Source of the DNA: Emydura subglobosa | Lineage: Eukaryota; Chordata; Testudines; Chelidae | Direction: 5' to 3' | DNA length: 64,000 nt | Assembly: GCA_007922225.1 (NCBI GenBank) | Contig: ML679956.1 | Span: 76,234,095-76,298,094 of the forward strand | Part shown: positions 43,906 to 55,735 of the stretch, in pieces | Layout: each line of letters starts with the position of its first letter | Numbering within the stretch: position 1 is the stretch's first letter | Notes under the pieces: model-generated | Told to the model about the DNA's origin: nothing | Databases searched by the model: none | What the model saw: the letters and a program-made list of their open reading frames with translations, nothing else | Translations under genes and position numbers: made by a program

Positions 43906-45296
43906 TTCCCCCTGTTACATAGGATACGACAGGTGAATGAAATAGACAAACGCAGTGAGGGTGAGTTGGGGAGACCAACTTGGATAAAGCAGAGTTTAGC
44001 ACAAAAGCAGACATCACAGCACCGCCACTTGCCTAAACTGCTTTGTGACCCTCTGATTAAAGGGGCTGCAGAAACACGGAGTCTTCTGCTTCTCAACGGT
44101 TTGTCTATTATTGAGCAGCAGCAGTAGTTACTTATATTACTTTAATAAGGAGGCCTGGGATGGGCTGCTTGCCTGCTCGCATGTAGCATTCACGCTCACT
44201 TTGGCTGGTTTACTCTATCTTCCATTTACTTGGACTTTCTTATGCAAACCCTGGAGTGAACTGTTTCATTCACCGGGCTGGAGTTAGATAAACTCTGGAG
44301 CGGCTCGTTCATTCACTGGGGCGGAGATGCTGATACGTTATAGCGGTTGGGCAATCCTTGGCTAGTTGCTTGATTCAGTAAACTATTCATTTCACTGTCT
44401 GATTCCGCCCATGCGCTCCCTGCATCCTTTTGGTCACGGGGCATGTTAAATAATCTAACCACGCAACTTATTTAAAGAAATGCCCTGGCAAAGCCAACCA
44501 TGACTTTGTCATTAAACTTCCCCCAACCCTTCCTTTGCTGCTTTGAGTCTCCAGTTGTTAACCGGGAGTGAACCTGATGCAAAGATCATTATCTGGGCTT
44601 GTTTGCGTCTGCATGCTACCGAAACTAGCTCTCACAAACAACAGCGCATTGCGTGGGGTGGCCAGCCTTGGCTACTCCTTTCAAGGGGCGGGATGAAGTG
44701 GGGGAAAGGCCAAAAAATGGATTTGGCCGACCAAGAAAGAAAATGTTGTGGTTTCAGCAAACCACTGGCTCCAAAGGAGCAAAGAACGGGACGTGGAAAG
44801 GAATTTCCACCACTGGATGATGTTGGTTTTGAGATTTGATACAATGAACATTTAAAAAAAAATAGAATGGAAGTGATTACCCTACGATGGAGAGAGCAGC
44901 AATCTGCAAAGCGGGAGCAGGGCAATGTTTAGGAGAGCTGCAGGCAATCCCAGAAATGGGGGAGAAGATATGGAGGTTCAGCAATATACCTAGCATTATG
45001 CTGAGCCTGGTAATTGCTGAGTATTGGTCAGAAAAGGAACTGATTGGGATAAGTCGCACTTACTAAGCCCCCAGATGCCTAACAGACAAATAGGTATTTG
45101 TCTCTGTAGCCAGAATGAAATAAGCTTTGGAAGAATACAGAAAAGCTTTGGTTCCCTCCACCCCCCTCTTAGCCCTCTCACAGCAGTCCCAGTTTCTAGG
45201 GTTGTTTGCAGTCATTCATAATATTAACAGGTGGGCAGTTTTAAGGTGCAGTGGCTTCGTAGAGGAGTCAGCTGTCTACTATCATACTATAATGTG
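43906..45296. other. No gene recognised
   Basis: This 1.4-kb stretch has only short frames. The 'gttcattcac' type phrases at 44264 and 44304 are a local echo. Confidence 0.5.
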
Positions 45297-45640
45297 TAGA
45301 GCTGCTTGAAAAGTTTTCAATGACCGACCCGTTTTTCTTTTGGAAAATGCTGTTTAGTTGAAACTCGCCACGGGAATGTGTTGATTTAGGCAAAATTTTG
45401 TTTTTGGGAAAAAAAAACAACCCAAATGAGGCATTTCTATAGGGCTCAACCTTATCAGGCCAAAACCCTTTCGATTTTTTATTTGTAATGACTTTTCATT
45501 TTGGAATTTGTTTTATTTGCTAGAATTAATAATAATATGTTATAAATAAAAGGTCCAAATTGGAATAGACTGTTTCAATTGACCTGAAATAAAAAATATT
45601 TCAAAAATGTTGTTTTGCAGGAAAATTTCAAGATTCTTTG
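45297..45640. mobile_element. AT-rich hAT-like element, right end missing
   Basis: It begins TAGAGCTGCTTGAAAAG, a hAT-like left end, and shares 'gtttcaattgacct' and 'atgacttttcatt' blocks with 62103-62546. Near 45640 it stops at a T run, just before the GC-rich unit, and the CTCTG-type right end is absent. Confidence 0.65.
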
Positions 45641-45661
45641 TTTTTTTTTTTCCGGGGTGTA

Positions 45662-46756
45662 GGAAGGTGGAGTGGCCTTCCTCCGGGCCTGGGCCCGAGG
45701 AAGGGCTGCAAGGACCAGATCAGGCCCTGAACAGGCTGGCAGCTCAGTCTGCCTGGCAACTGGGGAGTCGGCCACTGATAGGTTCCGCCGGCCGGCCAAC
45801 CCGGCAGCAGGGGGGCGGAGCCTCAGAAAGGGCTGTAACTACAAAAAGCAGGCCCTGTTGCTCAGTAGGGAGAGGGCTGCTGCCAGAGGCAGACGTGCTG
45901 TCCCGCCAGCTACAGCAAAGGCCCGAACCAAGCTGGGCCTCCACCCCAGGCGAACGCCTCCCAGCACAGAGGCCCCAGGAGTGACCCCAGCGGCCCGCCT
46001 TTAAGGGCTGGATAGGGCCGCAGGGCCCTCTAGATTGGCCTAGGCCTAGGCCTACAGGCCTGAAGTACTGGGCCAGGCCTCGGGGCCTGAGACAGAGGGC
46101 TGGGAGTTCCCCCCTGAGGCCGGCCCCGACTTCGAAGAGCTTCTGGACCGCTGAGTCCCCAGAGGTGGGACCTGACCTGGAGGAGCTGCCTGAGGCTGAG
46201 CCCTACCCTGATCCCTGGGACCTGGAGGAGATGCCCCTCGCAGAGGAGCTCCCCGCCTTGCCGCCCGTGGACGAGGAAGGACTGGCTGGTTTGCCCTGGG
46301 CGGTGTACCCCAGCGACCCTGAGGAACCAGAGGACGCAGGTACCGGGGGATACAGGGAGGAAGAGGCCCAGGGACAGACATAGGCTTGGCTGTACAAGGG
46401 GCAAGCCTGTCGGCGTGTTGCAGCGGGAGCCCCGCCGACTGAGTGGCAACGCCTTTTCCACTGCTAGGGCCCTGGGCTGGGACGCAGTGGAGTCGGGTGG
46501 GCCTGAGTCCTCCTCCCCACCCTCCTGTCCTTGCTGCCCAGGGAGTGAATACCGGCCCCTGCTCTCCTGACTAGAGGACACTGCTGTTTGCCTACCCTGC
46601 CCAGGGGCCAGGGCGCTAGACTGCTGGCTCGCCTGCTCCGCCTGAGGGCCCAGACTACGACCCCTACGGACGCTAATATCCCCTTTTTGTTGGAAGGCAG
46701 AGTGGCCTTCCTCCGAGCCTGGGCCCGAGGAAGGGCCGCAAGGACCAGACCGGGCA
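45662..46756. repeat. GC-rich repeat unit bounded by 65-bp direct repeats
   Basis: The block 'ggccttcctccgggcctggg' with 'cccgaggaagggctgcaagg' at 45662-45727 recurs at 46692-46756 with few changes, 1030 bp apart in the same direction. The sequence between is far more GC-rich than the flanks. The layout fits one and a bit monomers of a satellite-like array, or an LTR-type element reduced to one unit. Open frames of 60-260 codons on both strands reflect high GC content and are not taken as genes. Confidence 0.6.
46165..46383 (+). other. Acidic Pro/Glu-rich open frame in the GC-rich unit
   Basis: This 72-codon frame opens with GTG and has no ATG. It contains PDLEELPEAEPYPDPWDLEE and YPSDPEEPEDAG, a strongly acidic, proline-rich composition. 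Just upstream, in another frame that ends at a TGA, a similar phrase PDFEELLD occurs. A decayed retroelement Gag-like or simple acidic protein is possible. I do not recognise a family. Confidence 0.25.
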
Positions 46757-46764
46757 GGAGCCCA

Positions 46765-47608
46765 TCCTACAGGGGGATAAACACCAATTTTGAATTCCTT
46801 CACGGGTCTAATTGGGTAACACATCTACAGCTACCTGCTGTAGGACAAGACACTTATCACCTTTCTGCATCTTGTGGCCGCTTGCATATTCTGAGCAACA
46901 ACAGGAGGAGAACTCTCATCCTCCTGATCCAAAAGCACAGGTACCAGCTACGTGAGATAAAGTAGAACCTCAACTAGGGGAAAGAAGTATGGAGCCTGTG
47001 ATTCAACATGGGGTCATTTTGATTCTAGCCAGCATAGGGCAGTGGAACATGTGAATGCCAGCCAGATCATTCCTGCACTATTCTGAAATGAACATCAGAG
47101 TGAACTAGATCCCTTTTTGTTCATGCCAGCAGGGTCTAAAGGGGGCAGTGAGAGCACTCTCCAATTAGACCACTCTGCTAGTCACACCTCTCTCATCTCT
47201 GCTGTGCCGTGTATGAACCCCAAGAAAGACAAGGGAAAACACAGGATAGCTGAGAGAATATAAGGGGTAACAATGAAAAGAAGGTGTGATGGCTCCAGTA
47301 ATGAATTCACATGGCATATCACAGAGCAGGGGTCCGTGACTCTGGTGGTTGCTGTTACAAATAGTTTAGAGCAGGGAAGTGATTGGAGAGGTTAGTGGTT
47401 TGGAAACCAGAAGAGGAAGATTTCATGGCACTGATGAATTTTAAGAAGGAGAGAGGGAGAGTGCGGTGGATGAATGGGATTCTTCTCAGAGGAGGGGAAG
47501 CATGATGGGAGCTGAAAGGTGCAGTGAAAAGAGAGGACTGGGAGGACTAGAAGGACACCGTAGCTGGGGACAAGATTAATTAGGGCCTCGCAGGTGAGCA
47601 CAAAGACT
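46765..47608. other. No gene recognised
   Basis: Unassigned flank between two repeats. Confidence 0.5.
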
Positions 47609-48195
47609 AAGGGTGTGTCTACAATGGAGTCAGAGGTGTAATTTCCAGCTCAGTTAGATACGTACCTAAGGTTACATAAGAACAAAAAAACCGGCCATAC
47701 TGGGTCAGACCAATGGTCCAGCTAGCCCAGTATCCTATCTCTGACAGTGGCCAGTGTCAGGTGCGTCAGAGAGAATGAACAGAACAGACAATCAGCGAGT
47801 GACCCATCCCTTGTTGTCCACTCCCAGCTTCTGGCAAACAGAGGCTCAGGGATGCTAAGCGCATGGTTTTGCAGCCTTGCCCATCCTGGCTAATAGCCAT
47901 TGATGGACCTCACCCCCATGAACTTACCTAGTTCTTTTTTTGAACCCTGTTATAGTTTTGGCTTTCACAGCATCCCCTGGCAACGCGTTCCATAGGCTGG
48001 ATGTGCGTTGTGTGAAGAAATACTGTCTTTTGTTTGTTTCAGATGGGAACGTACTCCCGGCAGCTAACCCCTTCCATGGCTCTTGCCAGAGTGGCTATAC
48101 TTCTATTTTTAGCATGCTACCTTGATCAGATTTAATGTGGGTATATCTACCCGAGCTGGACATTGAATCTTCCAGCACCAGTGTAGACTTAACCT
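47609..48195. mobile_element. TIR element split by a CR1
   Basis: The left part (47609-47670, 'aagggtgtgtctacaatgga') and the right part (48045-48195, ending 'ccagtgtagacttaacct') are inverted copies for about 60 bp. They include 'ttccagctcagttagata' against 'tatctacccgagctgga'. The interior of the right part has 'tatttttagcatgctacc'. A CR1 sits between them. The element belongs with 4603 and 58863. Confidence 0.75.
47671..48044 (-). mobile_element. CR1 LINE 3' part inside a TIR element
   Basis: The plus strand reads 'acataagaac', 'ccatactgggtcagaccaat', 'ggctaatagccattgatgga' and 'gtgtgaagaaatactgtctt', the reverse complement of a CR1 3' part. The same 3' terminus reappears at the end of the window (63979). 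It is 5'-truncated at about 48044. Confidence 0.88.
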
Positions 48196-48840
48196 AAAAG
48201 ACAGGAAGCCAAGAAGGGAATGGGTGACAGGGTTAGAGCAGCAGCAGAGGAGGGCAGAAATAGCAGTGGCTTTTTGGATGTGCTATCGGTGACAGAGATG
48301 AAGAATGGGGAGATGGTAGCAGGGAATGTTATAGGACTCAAGGCAAGAAACAGCCACTGTGTGGGCAAGGGTTCCAGCAGTAGGGATTGAGTTATGCTGA
48401 AAATATACAAAACTGCCGGTGTGGCTAATAAAGGTAGCAGAAGCTTGTAGGTTCATGTCCCAGGCTGGTGCCTGGGCAGATACCTAATGTGTGGGACTCA
48501 ATGAGCGCTGTGCCAGTAAGGCTCACCTTTCTGATGAGATGCTGAGCCCAGCTCTCTTGAGTTTCCCCAGATGGAAGTTAAAACGTGGAACTTCTTGAAG
48601 GAATGGAAGCATATAACCCCTCTAGCCTAACCAGCACGCTTGGTAAAATGGATCTTAATAATGTCTCTTCTGAAAGCACGATGGCTGCTCCCTTTGCTTG
48701 CAACACGTCTGCCCTACGGCCAAATTCAGACTTGGTGCAAGCCCATGAAACTGATTGTGCAGAGTACTTGAGAGAATACACAGTGCTGGACACATCAAGA
48801 GACTGAACGTGAAAGGCTCCAGTATAAAAGCCATCCTATG
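48196..48840. other. No gene; tRNA-like SINE piece
   Basis: 48430-48560 has 'gcttgtaggttcatgtccca' (B-box-like) and 'cctttctgatgagatgctga', a SINE-type order. The rest is unassigned. Confidence 0.45.
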
Positions 48841-48926
48841 GGCCACATCGTCAGCTGATGTAAATCAGCATAGCTCTGTTGAAGTCAACAGGCCTAGGCT
48901 GATTTACCCCAGATGAGAATCTGGCC
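48841..48926. repeat. Foldback element, well-kept palindrome
   Basis: The left arm 48841-48873 ('tcagctgatgtaaatcagca') and the right arm 48893-48926 ('ggctgatttaccccagatga') are inverted copies around about 20 bases. This is a clear member of the GATCCTCA foldback family. Confidence 0.75.
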
Positions 48927-49160
48927 TTCACTTTTTTTTTTTGTTTGGAAAATTATGCATGTGGCAACCTAGATTAAGGCCCAGGCTTGTTTGGAAACAT
49001 CACGGGTGTCAAGGGCAATATTTCAATTGGAAATAATGTCTCTGTCGCAAGCACACTGTAGTAACTCATGGGGAAAAGTTGGTATTCCTTTTGCAGGCTC
49101 CTGTGATGGAACTGAAATTGTCACATTCTCCCCTGCGTGTCCCAAGTGTGTGCATGTGCA
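48927..49160. other. No gene recognised
   Basis: Short unassigned flank. Confidence 0.5.
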
Positions 49161-49363
49161 CCTTTTTCATTAGGAGGGTGGTGAAGCACTGGAATGGGTT
49201 ACCTAGGGAGGTGGTGGAATCTCCATCCTGAGAAGTTTTTAAAGCCCGGCTTGACAAAGCCCTGGCTGGGATGATTGAGTTGGGGTTGGTCCTGCTTTGA
49301 GCAGGGGGTTGGACTAGGTGACCTCCTAAGGGCCCGTCCAACCATCATCTTCTATGATTCTAT
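49161..49363 (+). mobile_element. CR1 LINE 3' end
   Basis: It starts within the last codons of ORF2 ('tttttcattaggagggtggt') and ends 'tctatgattctatg'. The truncation point is nearly the same as in the copy at 56217. Confidence 0.92.
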
Positions 49364-50432
49364 GTCAGGTCCTTTGAAAGTAAACAATGATGTCATGCTC
49401 CTTTCACATGTACATACATGTATATACAGGGTCTTTGACTTGTGTACTTCTCTAAACAATTTAAAAACTATCAACCCCTGTGCATGAAGGTCCTCCCTGA
49501 TATCTGTATCAGACTGCTAAAGAGGCATTCTCTGTGGCCCTGATTCTGAATCACCCCCAAATGGCCATTTTCCTCAACACAGGAATGCAATACTGTGACC
49601 TTCCTGTTTGTGTCGGCATCTGAAGTATGATCTTTTACTTGTTGCTGCTTATGGAATGTTTCCCGGGACTGCAGATCTGAATGGACAGAAGCAATTGGGC
49701 TTTCGCTGATAGCAGGAGACATGGGTCTCTCTGTATCCCCTTCCCTATCCCAGGCGTTGGAGTGGGAATTTGCCTCTTTCTTCTGCCAGCGATGGCCAGT
49801 GATGCATGGTCCTTCTGTGAGTTGTCCTGTAAACAACAGCAAAATGAGCTTATGACTTTAAGCTTCAAGATGAAATAAGAAGCTAATTTGCCCCACCGCG
49901 GTGCTTGCCATCTGTAAGAATTAGTCCCAGGGGGAAATGAATAGAGCCATTATTCCTGCTGTGCTCTTGACTGTGTAATTCCTATGATGGTGAAACAGTA
50001 GACAGCAAGAGGAAAAACATAATACTTGTGTGACCAGCCTGCCATTGGCTAGCTGGGGTTGTGTGTATCTTATTCATGAAATGAAGAGTTGGGCAGACAG
50101 CTTAAGGGGTGACAGACTTCAATGTCCAAAATGTTTTTTAGGCACCAAGTAATTAAAGCGCTGTGTGGGATGGATACCAGAGCTAGGAGGCAAGTTAAAG
50201 GTTCCTTTATTGATGTCTGAGGCTTGTGAATGATCAGGCCACAATCCATGGAAAATATTGGCCTGTGACTGCAATGTCCCCTCAGAAAATCTCTCCGTCC
50301 CCTTCTGTGTCGCTTGTATTTTTCTTTTGTTGTAAATGATGTGAAAAGGGAACCATGATGGCCAGTTAACCCTCCCTTATATATATGAGAAGCACCATTC
50401 TTGGCAGAAGAGGTGGCTGGGTCTAGTTTTTA
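49364..50432. other. No gene or named repeat recognised
   Basis: A 123-codon minus-strand frame at 49471-49842 overlaps others and shows no domain. Confidence 0.5.
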
Positions 50433-50496
50433 GGCCAGATCCTCACCAGGTAGAAATCAGCCTAACTCCCAGTTTACACCAGATGAGGATCTGGCT
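50433..50496. repeat. Foldback element
   Basis: 'ggccagatcctcaccaggta' and 'ccagatgaggatctggct' are inverted arms only about 20 bases apart. Confidence 0.75.
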
Positions 50497-50610
50497 CCTA
50501 GTTTTTATCAGAGATGGGCCCAAGCCATGAAGCCAGGTCTGTAAAGTAAGAATTTCAGTCTTAAGTAACTTTCTTTATAGTAAAGAAATCAACAAGAAAG
50601 AACAAAAGCA

Positions 50611-50631
50611 GAGAGAGAGAGAGAGAGAGAG
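50611..50631. repeat. (GA)n microsatellite
   Basis: A run of about ten GA units with no interruption. Confidence 0.95.
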
Positions 50632-50659
50632 CACAGTGTGTAGGACTCCTTTGTGATGT

Positions 50660-50760
50660 TTCATAGTTTTATTCAGTTTAAGGCCAGAAGAAACCATTAG
50701 ATCATCTAGTCTGACTTCCTGTATAACGCAGCCCATTAACTTTTACCCAGCAATCATTAT
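50660..50760 (-). mobile_element. CR1 LINE 3' end (second subfamily)
   Basis: 'tttaaggccagaagaaacca', 'ttagatcatctagtctgact' and 'tcctgtataacgcagcccat' on the plus strand are the reverse of the 3' tail seen at 19921. Confidence 0.85.
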
Positions 50761-51058
50761 ATAGAGCGCAACAACATGGGTTACTCTAAAGCATTTCAGT
50801 CTCCAGGAGAGTAAATTATTTGTGTGCCACCCACAGAAAACCAGAGAGGCCTAGGTGCCACCAGTGCCTGAGGCCCCTGCAATGGCAGGGAGCTGATTAT
50901 GTGAGATACGCTCAGCTGTGCTGCAGAAACTCTGAGAACAAAATGGCTGCCGGTTGGCACACAGACAGAGTTCTTAGAAATGCAAAGAGGTTGTCAACAG
51001 AACACAAAGGCAAAGCAGTTTTGAGCTACGTGCGTCACAATGCTGATGTCAACTGTTA
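50761..51058. other. No gene recognised
   Basis: Unassigned. An 87-codon frame that begins at 50820 has no recognisable domain. Confidence 0.45.
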
Positions 51059-51059
51059 T

Positions 51060-51345
51060 TTATTTATTGTGACGCAACAGTGACTGTGAGGCTCCAACTG
51101 TGATCAGAGCCTCTTTGTGCTAGGTGCTGTACAAACACATAGTCAGAGACAGTCCCTGCCCCAAAGAACTTACAATCTCCTTAGACAAGTCAGAGAACGG
51201 AAGTGTAATTTTCCAGGTGGAGAAAGGAGGCAGAGGGTAGATGACTTACTGAAGGTCACATGATCCCCCATCACAGAGCCAATGATTGGACATGGGCTCT
51301 CCTGAATCTCATGCCAACATATTAGCCACAAGACCATTCAGTCTC
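51060..51345 (-). repeat. MIR-like SINE, nearly full, reverse
   Basis: The order is tail 'ctaggtgctgtacaaacaca', 'gtccctgccccaaagaactt', then the reversed core 'gatgacttactgaaggtcac', then a decayed reversed head up to about 51345. Both halves in one copy support the composite SINE reading. Confidence 0.75.
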
Positions 51346-53438
51346 CATGTCCCAGTTGTTCCTTGGGACTGCCAACAACTGTGGTAGCAGTAGTTTTAAA
51401 TGTGGGCGTTTAACTGGATTGAGGACACCACCTCCTTTCAAACAAACCCACTAGCCCGCCTTCAGATGGTAATGACCAAACCCGGGCTGGATTTCAACAG
51501 GTGGTGGCTTATCGCCACTAGTCCAGGGAGCCATCTGGTGTAATTCTACCTTTGAAATAGCGGCTCACTGGTCCTGGAAAATGCAAACTGCATATGAGCA
51601 TAAAAATATGTAGCATGGGGGTTATATAGTTTGCTGGCAAACAACTCAACACTGACGGTGTCGAGGGTTCTGGGTGAGTCAGGGGTTGTGAATGGGGGAC
51701 AGGCCATTGTGCACTTCCAGGGCAATGGGTCTAAGCCAGGCATGATCCAAACCTGTCTCCATCTGGGCTGTTGAATGATGATCTTTGACTTTCTATTGGC
51801 GCCCTCCCCAAATCACCCCTGCCGCCCTGGGAGGCCTGGACTGCGAAGTGCAGAACTGAAAGGCACCCCCATAACAAAACAAGAGAAGGTGCTCGTCAGT
51901 TATCTGCTTCCACCTTTCCCCAGAGAAGAGGCTGATTGTGGGCCTGGCTGGCTGTCACTGGCTGAGCGGTCCCCTGTATGGAAGCTCATTCTCATCTGGT
52001 GACGCCACCACATCCTTTTGAAAGCGAGCATCCAGACAGCAGATGGACCCTCGCTGAGGTGCAGGGGCTCCGGAGAGCTGTTCGTCGGCGCTGCTTCCTT
52101 AGGCACTGCGGCGTGGTACTACTGGAGGAGCAGTGGGCAGGGGGGCTGGATTTCTGCACCCTGCTCAGCTATCTGGGCTTCCTGAGCTGTGCTTCCTTTC
52201 CTGAGCATGGTCAGCTGCTCTCTGCAGTGCTAGCCTCAACCGTAGACATCTAACGTTCAGAGCTGTTTCAGTCCAGGGTTCCCCACCTGATGCGCCATCC
52301 TCTCTCTCTCGCTCATACGTCTATGCCTTGTCTGCTTCTTGGCAATTTCTGGCATTGACTAGTGCAGTCTCTGGCCTCCTCACCTCTCCAGTGTGTCCAA
52401 AATACCCCTGCCACCTCAGCCTTGCTTTCACGCCATGCCTCTTCAGCCCTCCAATTACTTCCTGCTTTGTCCCACTCTGAATTCCAACTCCTCCTCATCC
52501 TCCAGCCACAAATGATCGGGCTCAGCAGTTGTTCGCTTACATTTCAGGGCACTTGTGATCCTGTCCTCGGCAGGAATCACCGGGGGAAGTTCTGTGGCGT
52601 GCGTTATGATGAAGGTCATGCTGGATGGCCACAGGGATCCCTTTGGATCTCAGAATTCAGGGACCATCCCTGTACAACTGCGCCTCTGCCTACAGTGCTA
52701 TACTTTTCTACTCCTCCCTCTCCTTTTGCCTTCCTGTTCCCTTTAGCCGCTCACCTTCTTTCAGGCTGTTGTGATGGGACTTAACCCCATTCACCAGCTA
52801 GGCTAAGGAATGCAGCCGATTAGTGGTGCTTTGCACCTGGGGAGGTGAGTTGCTAATTGGCTCCTGGCGAAGAGGCAGAGGTAAGCCATAATAAGTAGAC
52901 TGAAAGAGCTCCATTGGGGGAGAGATGGCAGAGTAGATGGGTCTCTCTGGCAGAGAGAAGCCCCAGGTTAGCATAACAGACAGATAACGGGTGCAGTGCA
53001 CTTGAAGGGTAGGACAGGCTCCTTTGAGGGAAGCCCTGAGAGGTGTGTGTAAGGAGAGGACTTCTGTAGCTCCAGGGGACAGAGGAAGTGTCCAGATTCA
53101 TTTGGCCTCGTTCGTGATCCCCCAGAAGAGATCTGAACTTGGTGACCTGGCCGGAGGGGCTTAGCCACAGAAGTTCTGGAGTCAGAAGCCGGCAGCCAGC
53201 AGGAGGCACTGAGGACGAAGAGAACGGCTGCGTCCTGCACCGACCCAACGGGGGGTTCCACCACAGCGGCCCTCGGAAATGCTTCTTGTCTCCCACTCTT
53301 GTCTCCCACTCTTTGAAGCCTGCGGTTTTTATTAAGCCTTTTAGCACCACTCCCCTGCCTGGTGACACCTCCTGGCCATCCCACACCTGAGTTCTCACGC
53401 CACATAGCACGTTCTTTTCTCTGCATCAGACCATAAGC
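51346..53438. other. No gene or named repeat recognised
   Basis: This 2.1-kb stretch has open frames of up to 186 codons on the minus strand (52853-53410, 52968-53528). They overlap in different frames in GC-rich sequence and show no domain. A 13-base unit 'cttgtctcccact' is duplicated in tandem near 53284. Confidence 0.5.
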
Positions 53439-53799
53439 ACCTCTGGCTCCTCTGTCTTCTAAGTGCTGTGTACATCTGTGGTGCTCCGTAAATACGAAAT
53501 CACCTCGGTAGCTTTGATGGTGCCACATAGACCTGGTTTGCCTTGTGCGTCATTGCCAGTGCTGTCTGATCTCTCATTGTGCCCACCTGGGTCGCATAGG
53601 ATGCTCTGGGCATAGCCCTGGGACCAGCTTCATAGAAGATCTGGAGAAGACCTGTCCTTTCATCTGCTGCTGCCCCATCCTCCACCTTTATGCCAGCGTA
53701 AGATTGCTCCATGATCCCTATTCCTGATACTCTACTTTTAAACGACCCAATAGACGGGGATGCCGGCACTTTTCTTAGGAAACTCCTCCATGTTATAAT

Positions 53800-53890
53800 A
53801 GGCCTCCTCACTGTCAGGAAACTTTCTGTATTATCCAGCCTAAGCGTTCTGGTATTTAATTGCCTCCCATTGCTCCTTGAGTTCTTCTGT
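53800..53890 (-). mobile_element. Old CR1 LINE fragment
   Basis: 'cactgtcaggaaactttctg', 'tattatccagcctaagcgtt' and 'cattgctccttgagttc' follow the plus-strand order of reversed CR1 ORF2 C-terminus. It is diverged and has no open frame. Confidence 0.5.
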
Positions 53891-55119
53891 TTTTTTTTCT
53901 TGTCCCCAGTCCATGCTGGCACAGAATGGACAATCCTGGCCTTTCTTTACCTCTGGTCTCCTCCCTCCTTCGGAAGAGAAGTATTCGCGCAGGGCTCCAA
54001 GATTATGAGACACATTTCTACGTAGAGGTCTAGCGGTTCTGGTAATTCTCCAAGGGAGGGAAGGGAGAAAAATATGGTGTTAAGCACTCAGGCAGAGCTG
54101 TTGTTAGTGAACTGTTTGGGGGTGATGTAATGTGCTGCGATATAATATTCCCACAAGGAGCGTCTGACTTTGGGTCACAGGTTTGGGAGAAGCCATGTTG
54201 TTACTGCGGGTTGTTATGAAATGCACCGGCAGGTCTGAGCCGCATTCATGTGGGTCCTGTTTTCCAAGGCGTGTGCGTGCCTGTACTCATGTGTTTTCAA
54301 CTGCAAAGATATGATCAATGTGTCTGGTGTTTCCCATTAAAATGTCGATGCTCTGTCTTGGGCCCTTACCAATAAACTATTGGCTCATCCTTCGGAGATC
54401 TGGTAAGTTTCTTACGTACAACTAATAGCTGGAGAAGCGTGTGGGGCGTGGACAGGAGAGACCCTAGGGCTTTTTTTCACTTGCGAATCCCACAGCAAGC
54501 TTCTTTCTACTCCCACTCCTGCCCAGAGACCATGCAAACAAGCTCAGACTGTGCAAATTGGCTGCGGTGTGCTTTTCTTCAGTAAGTAATGCAATTCCCT
54601 CTCCAGCTGCCCCACGTACGCCTGCACCCACCCACCTCTGGCTCCCAGTGAGAAGAGGAGCTTATAGCTGATGATGCTGTGCTCGGAGGGAGTGCTGTTA
54701 GAACTGCTACACCTTGAGTGAGCTGTTTAGCTGTGGTCCCGCCTGCCCACCCCTGGGGGCTGTTTAGGTGTGTGGGTTGCAAAGAGGAGGGGATGGAGCC
54801 CGCACCCTGGTCTCTCGCCAAAGCAGATTCTAAAATCCAAGGCCCTGCTTGTGGGAGAGCCATCGCCCTGCTCACGTCTGCCACCTACCCTTCCCCGCAC
54901 AGAGCACCCCTCCTCCCTGGGCCTGCAGCATTTGTTGTATAAGGTGGTTTGGGATATCTCGAGTGTGAAAGGCGCTGGGTTGGGAGCCACATTCTAGCTT
55001 ACTCTCCAACCACATTTCCCAGCGTAGAGAAAGCTGCAGATAAATTGCCACTGTGAATCAAATCTCCCACTTCGTGGGAAGCAGACAAAACAGGGCCTCC
55101 GGGCCAGTCAAAACACCCT
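53891..55119. other. No gene or named repeat recognised
   Basis: Open frames of up to about 105 codons, mutually overlapping and without domains. Confidence 0.5.
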
Positions 55120-55330
55120 GCCAGCAGTGAGTGTGATGTCACGTCGCACGGAGGATGCCCAATACGTACAAGGTCATGCCAGCAGGGGCGGAGTGACACG
55201 CTCTGCAAAAGGGCCTCCCCCGTGCATAATACCTGCCAAAACCATGTCTGGTTTTATAGCAGTACCAGTCAGTGGACAAACCAGACAAAACCAAGACAAT
55301 GGCCTGTCTAATCCCACCCGGACCGCCATG
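55120..55330. repeat. Repeat piece related to the 37838 element
   Basis: 'gctctgcaaaagggcctccc' matches 'ctctgcaagacggccccctc' inside 37838-38279. 'tgatgtcacgtcgcacgga' resembles its 'gcgtgacctcgcacgt'. The pair 'tgtctggtttt' and 'aaaccagacaaa' forms a small hairpin. The ends are not defined. Confidence 0.45.
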
Positions 55331-55735
55331 CAGCATTTCCAGCACAGCCGCTGGGTTCCTCTGCAACTGAGCAGTCAAGACACAATTGCCCACCTAGGAT
55401 TCATAACCCTCCAAAGGCTTCTGACTCCCTCATTCCTGAGCCCCTCTGATTTCTCCATCCGTGCTCCGTGACCCCCTTCCCTTGGGGGAGTATCAGCTCT
55501 TTCCCATATGCTGCCCCACATGTTAGGAGCTCTCACCTTCTATTATTATATATTGGACTGTATCGCCCGGAGTAGCAGACTGAAAAAAAGACTTACAATG
55601 AAATTACTTACAATTTGGCCGTTTCACACGAATAGTTTTGGTCGATTACAAAATGCACAAAGGAGAAAGAGAAGGTGGTGGTGTTGCTGTTACCTCCTCC
55701 ATCTTGCTCCCCTAAAAACCCCTTGTCCACCTTAA
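55331..55735. other. No gene recognised
   Basis: Unassigned interval. Confidence 0.5.

Noticed and set aside
45662..46756. Full endogenous retrovirus or gypsy provirus with two LTRs
   Set aside because: The terminal repeats are only about 65 bp, and no protease, reverse transcriptase or integrase motif lies between them.
46030..46824. 264-codon open frame on the minus strand
   Set aside because: It lies wholly in the GC-rich repeat unit, where stops are rare in all frames, and has no recognisable domain. Other frames on both strands are also open.
52853..53528. Overlapping 185- and 186-codon minus-strand open frames
   Set aside because: Two long frames over the same bases cannot both be real. 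Neither shows a domain, and the region is GC-rich.
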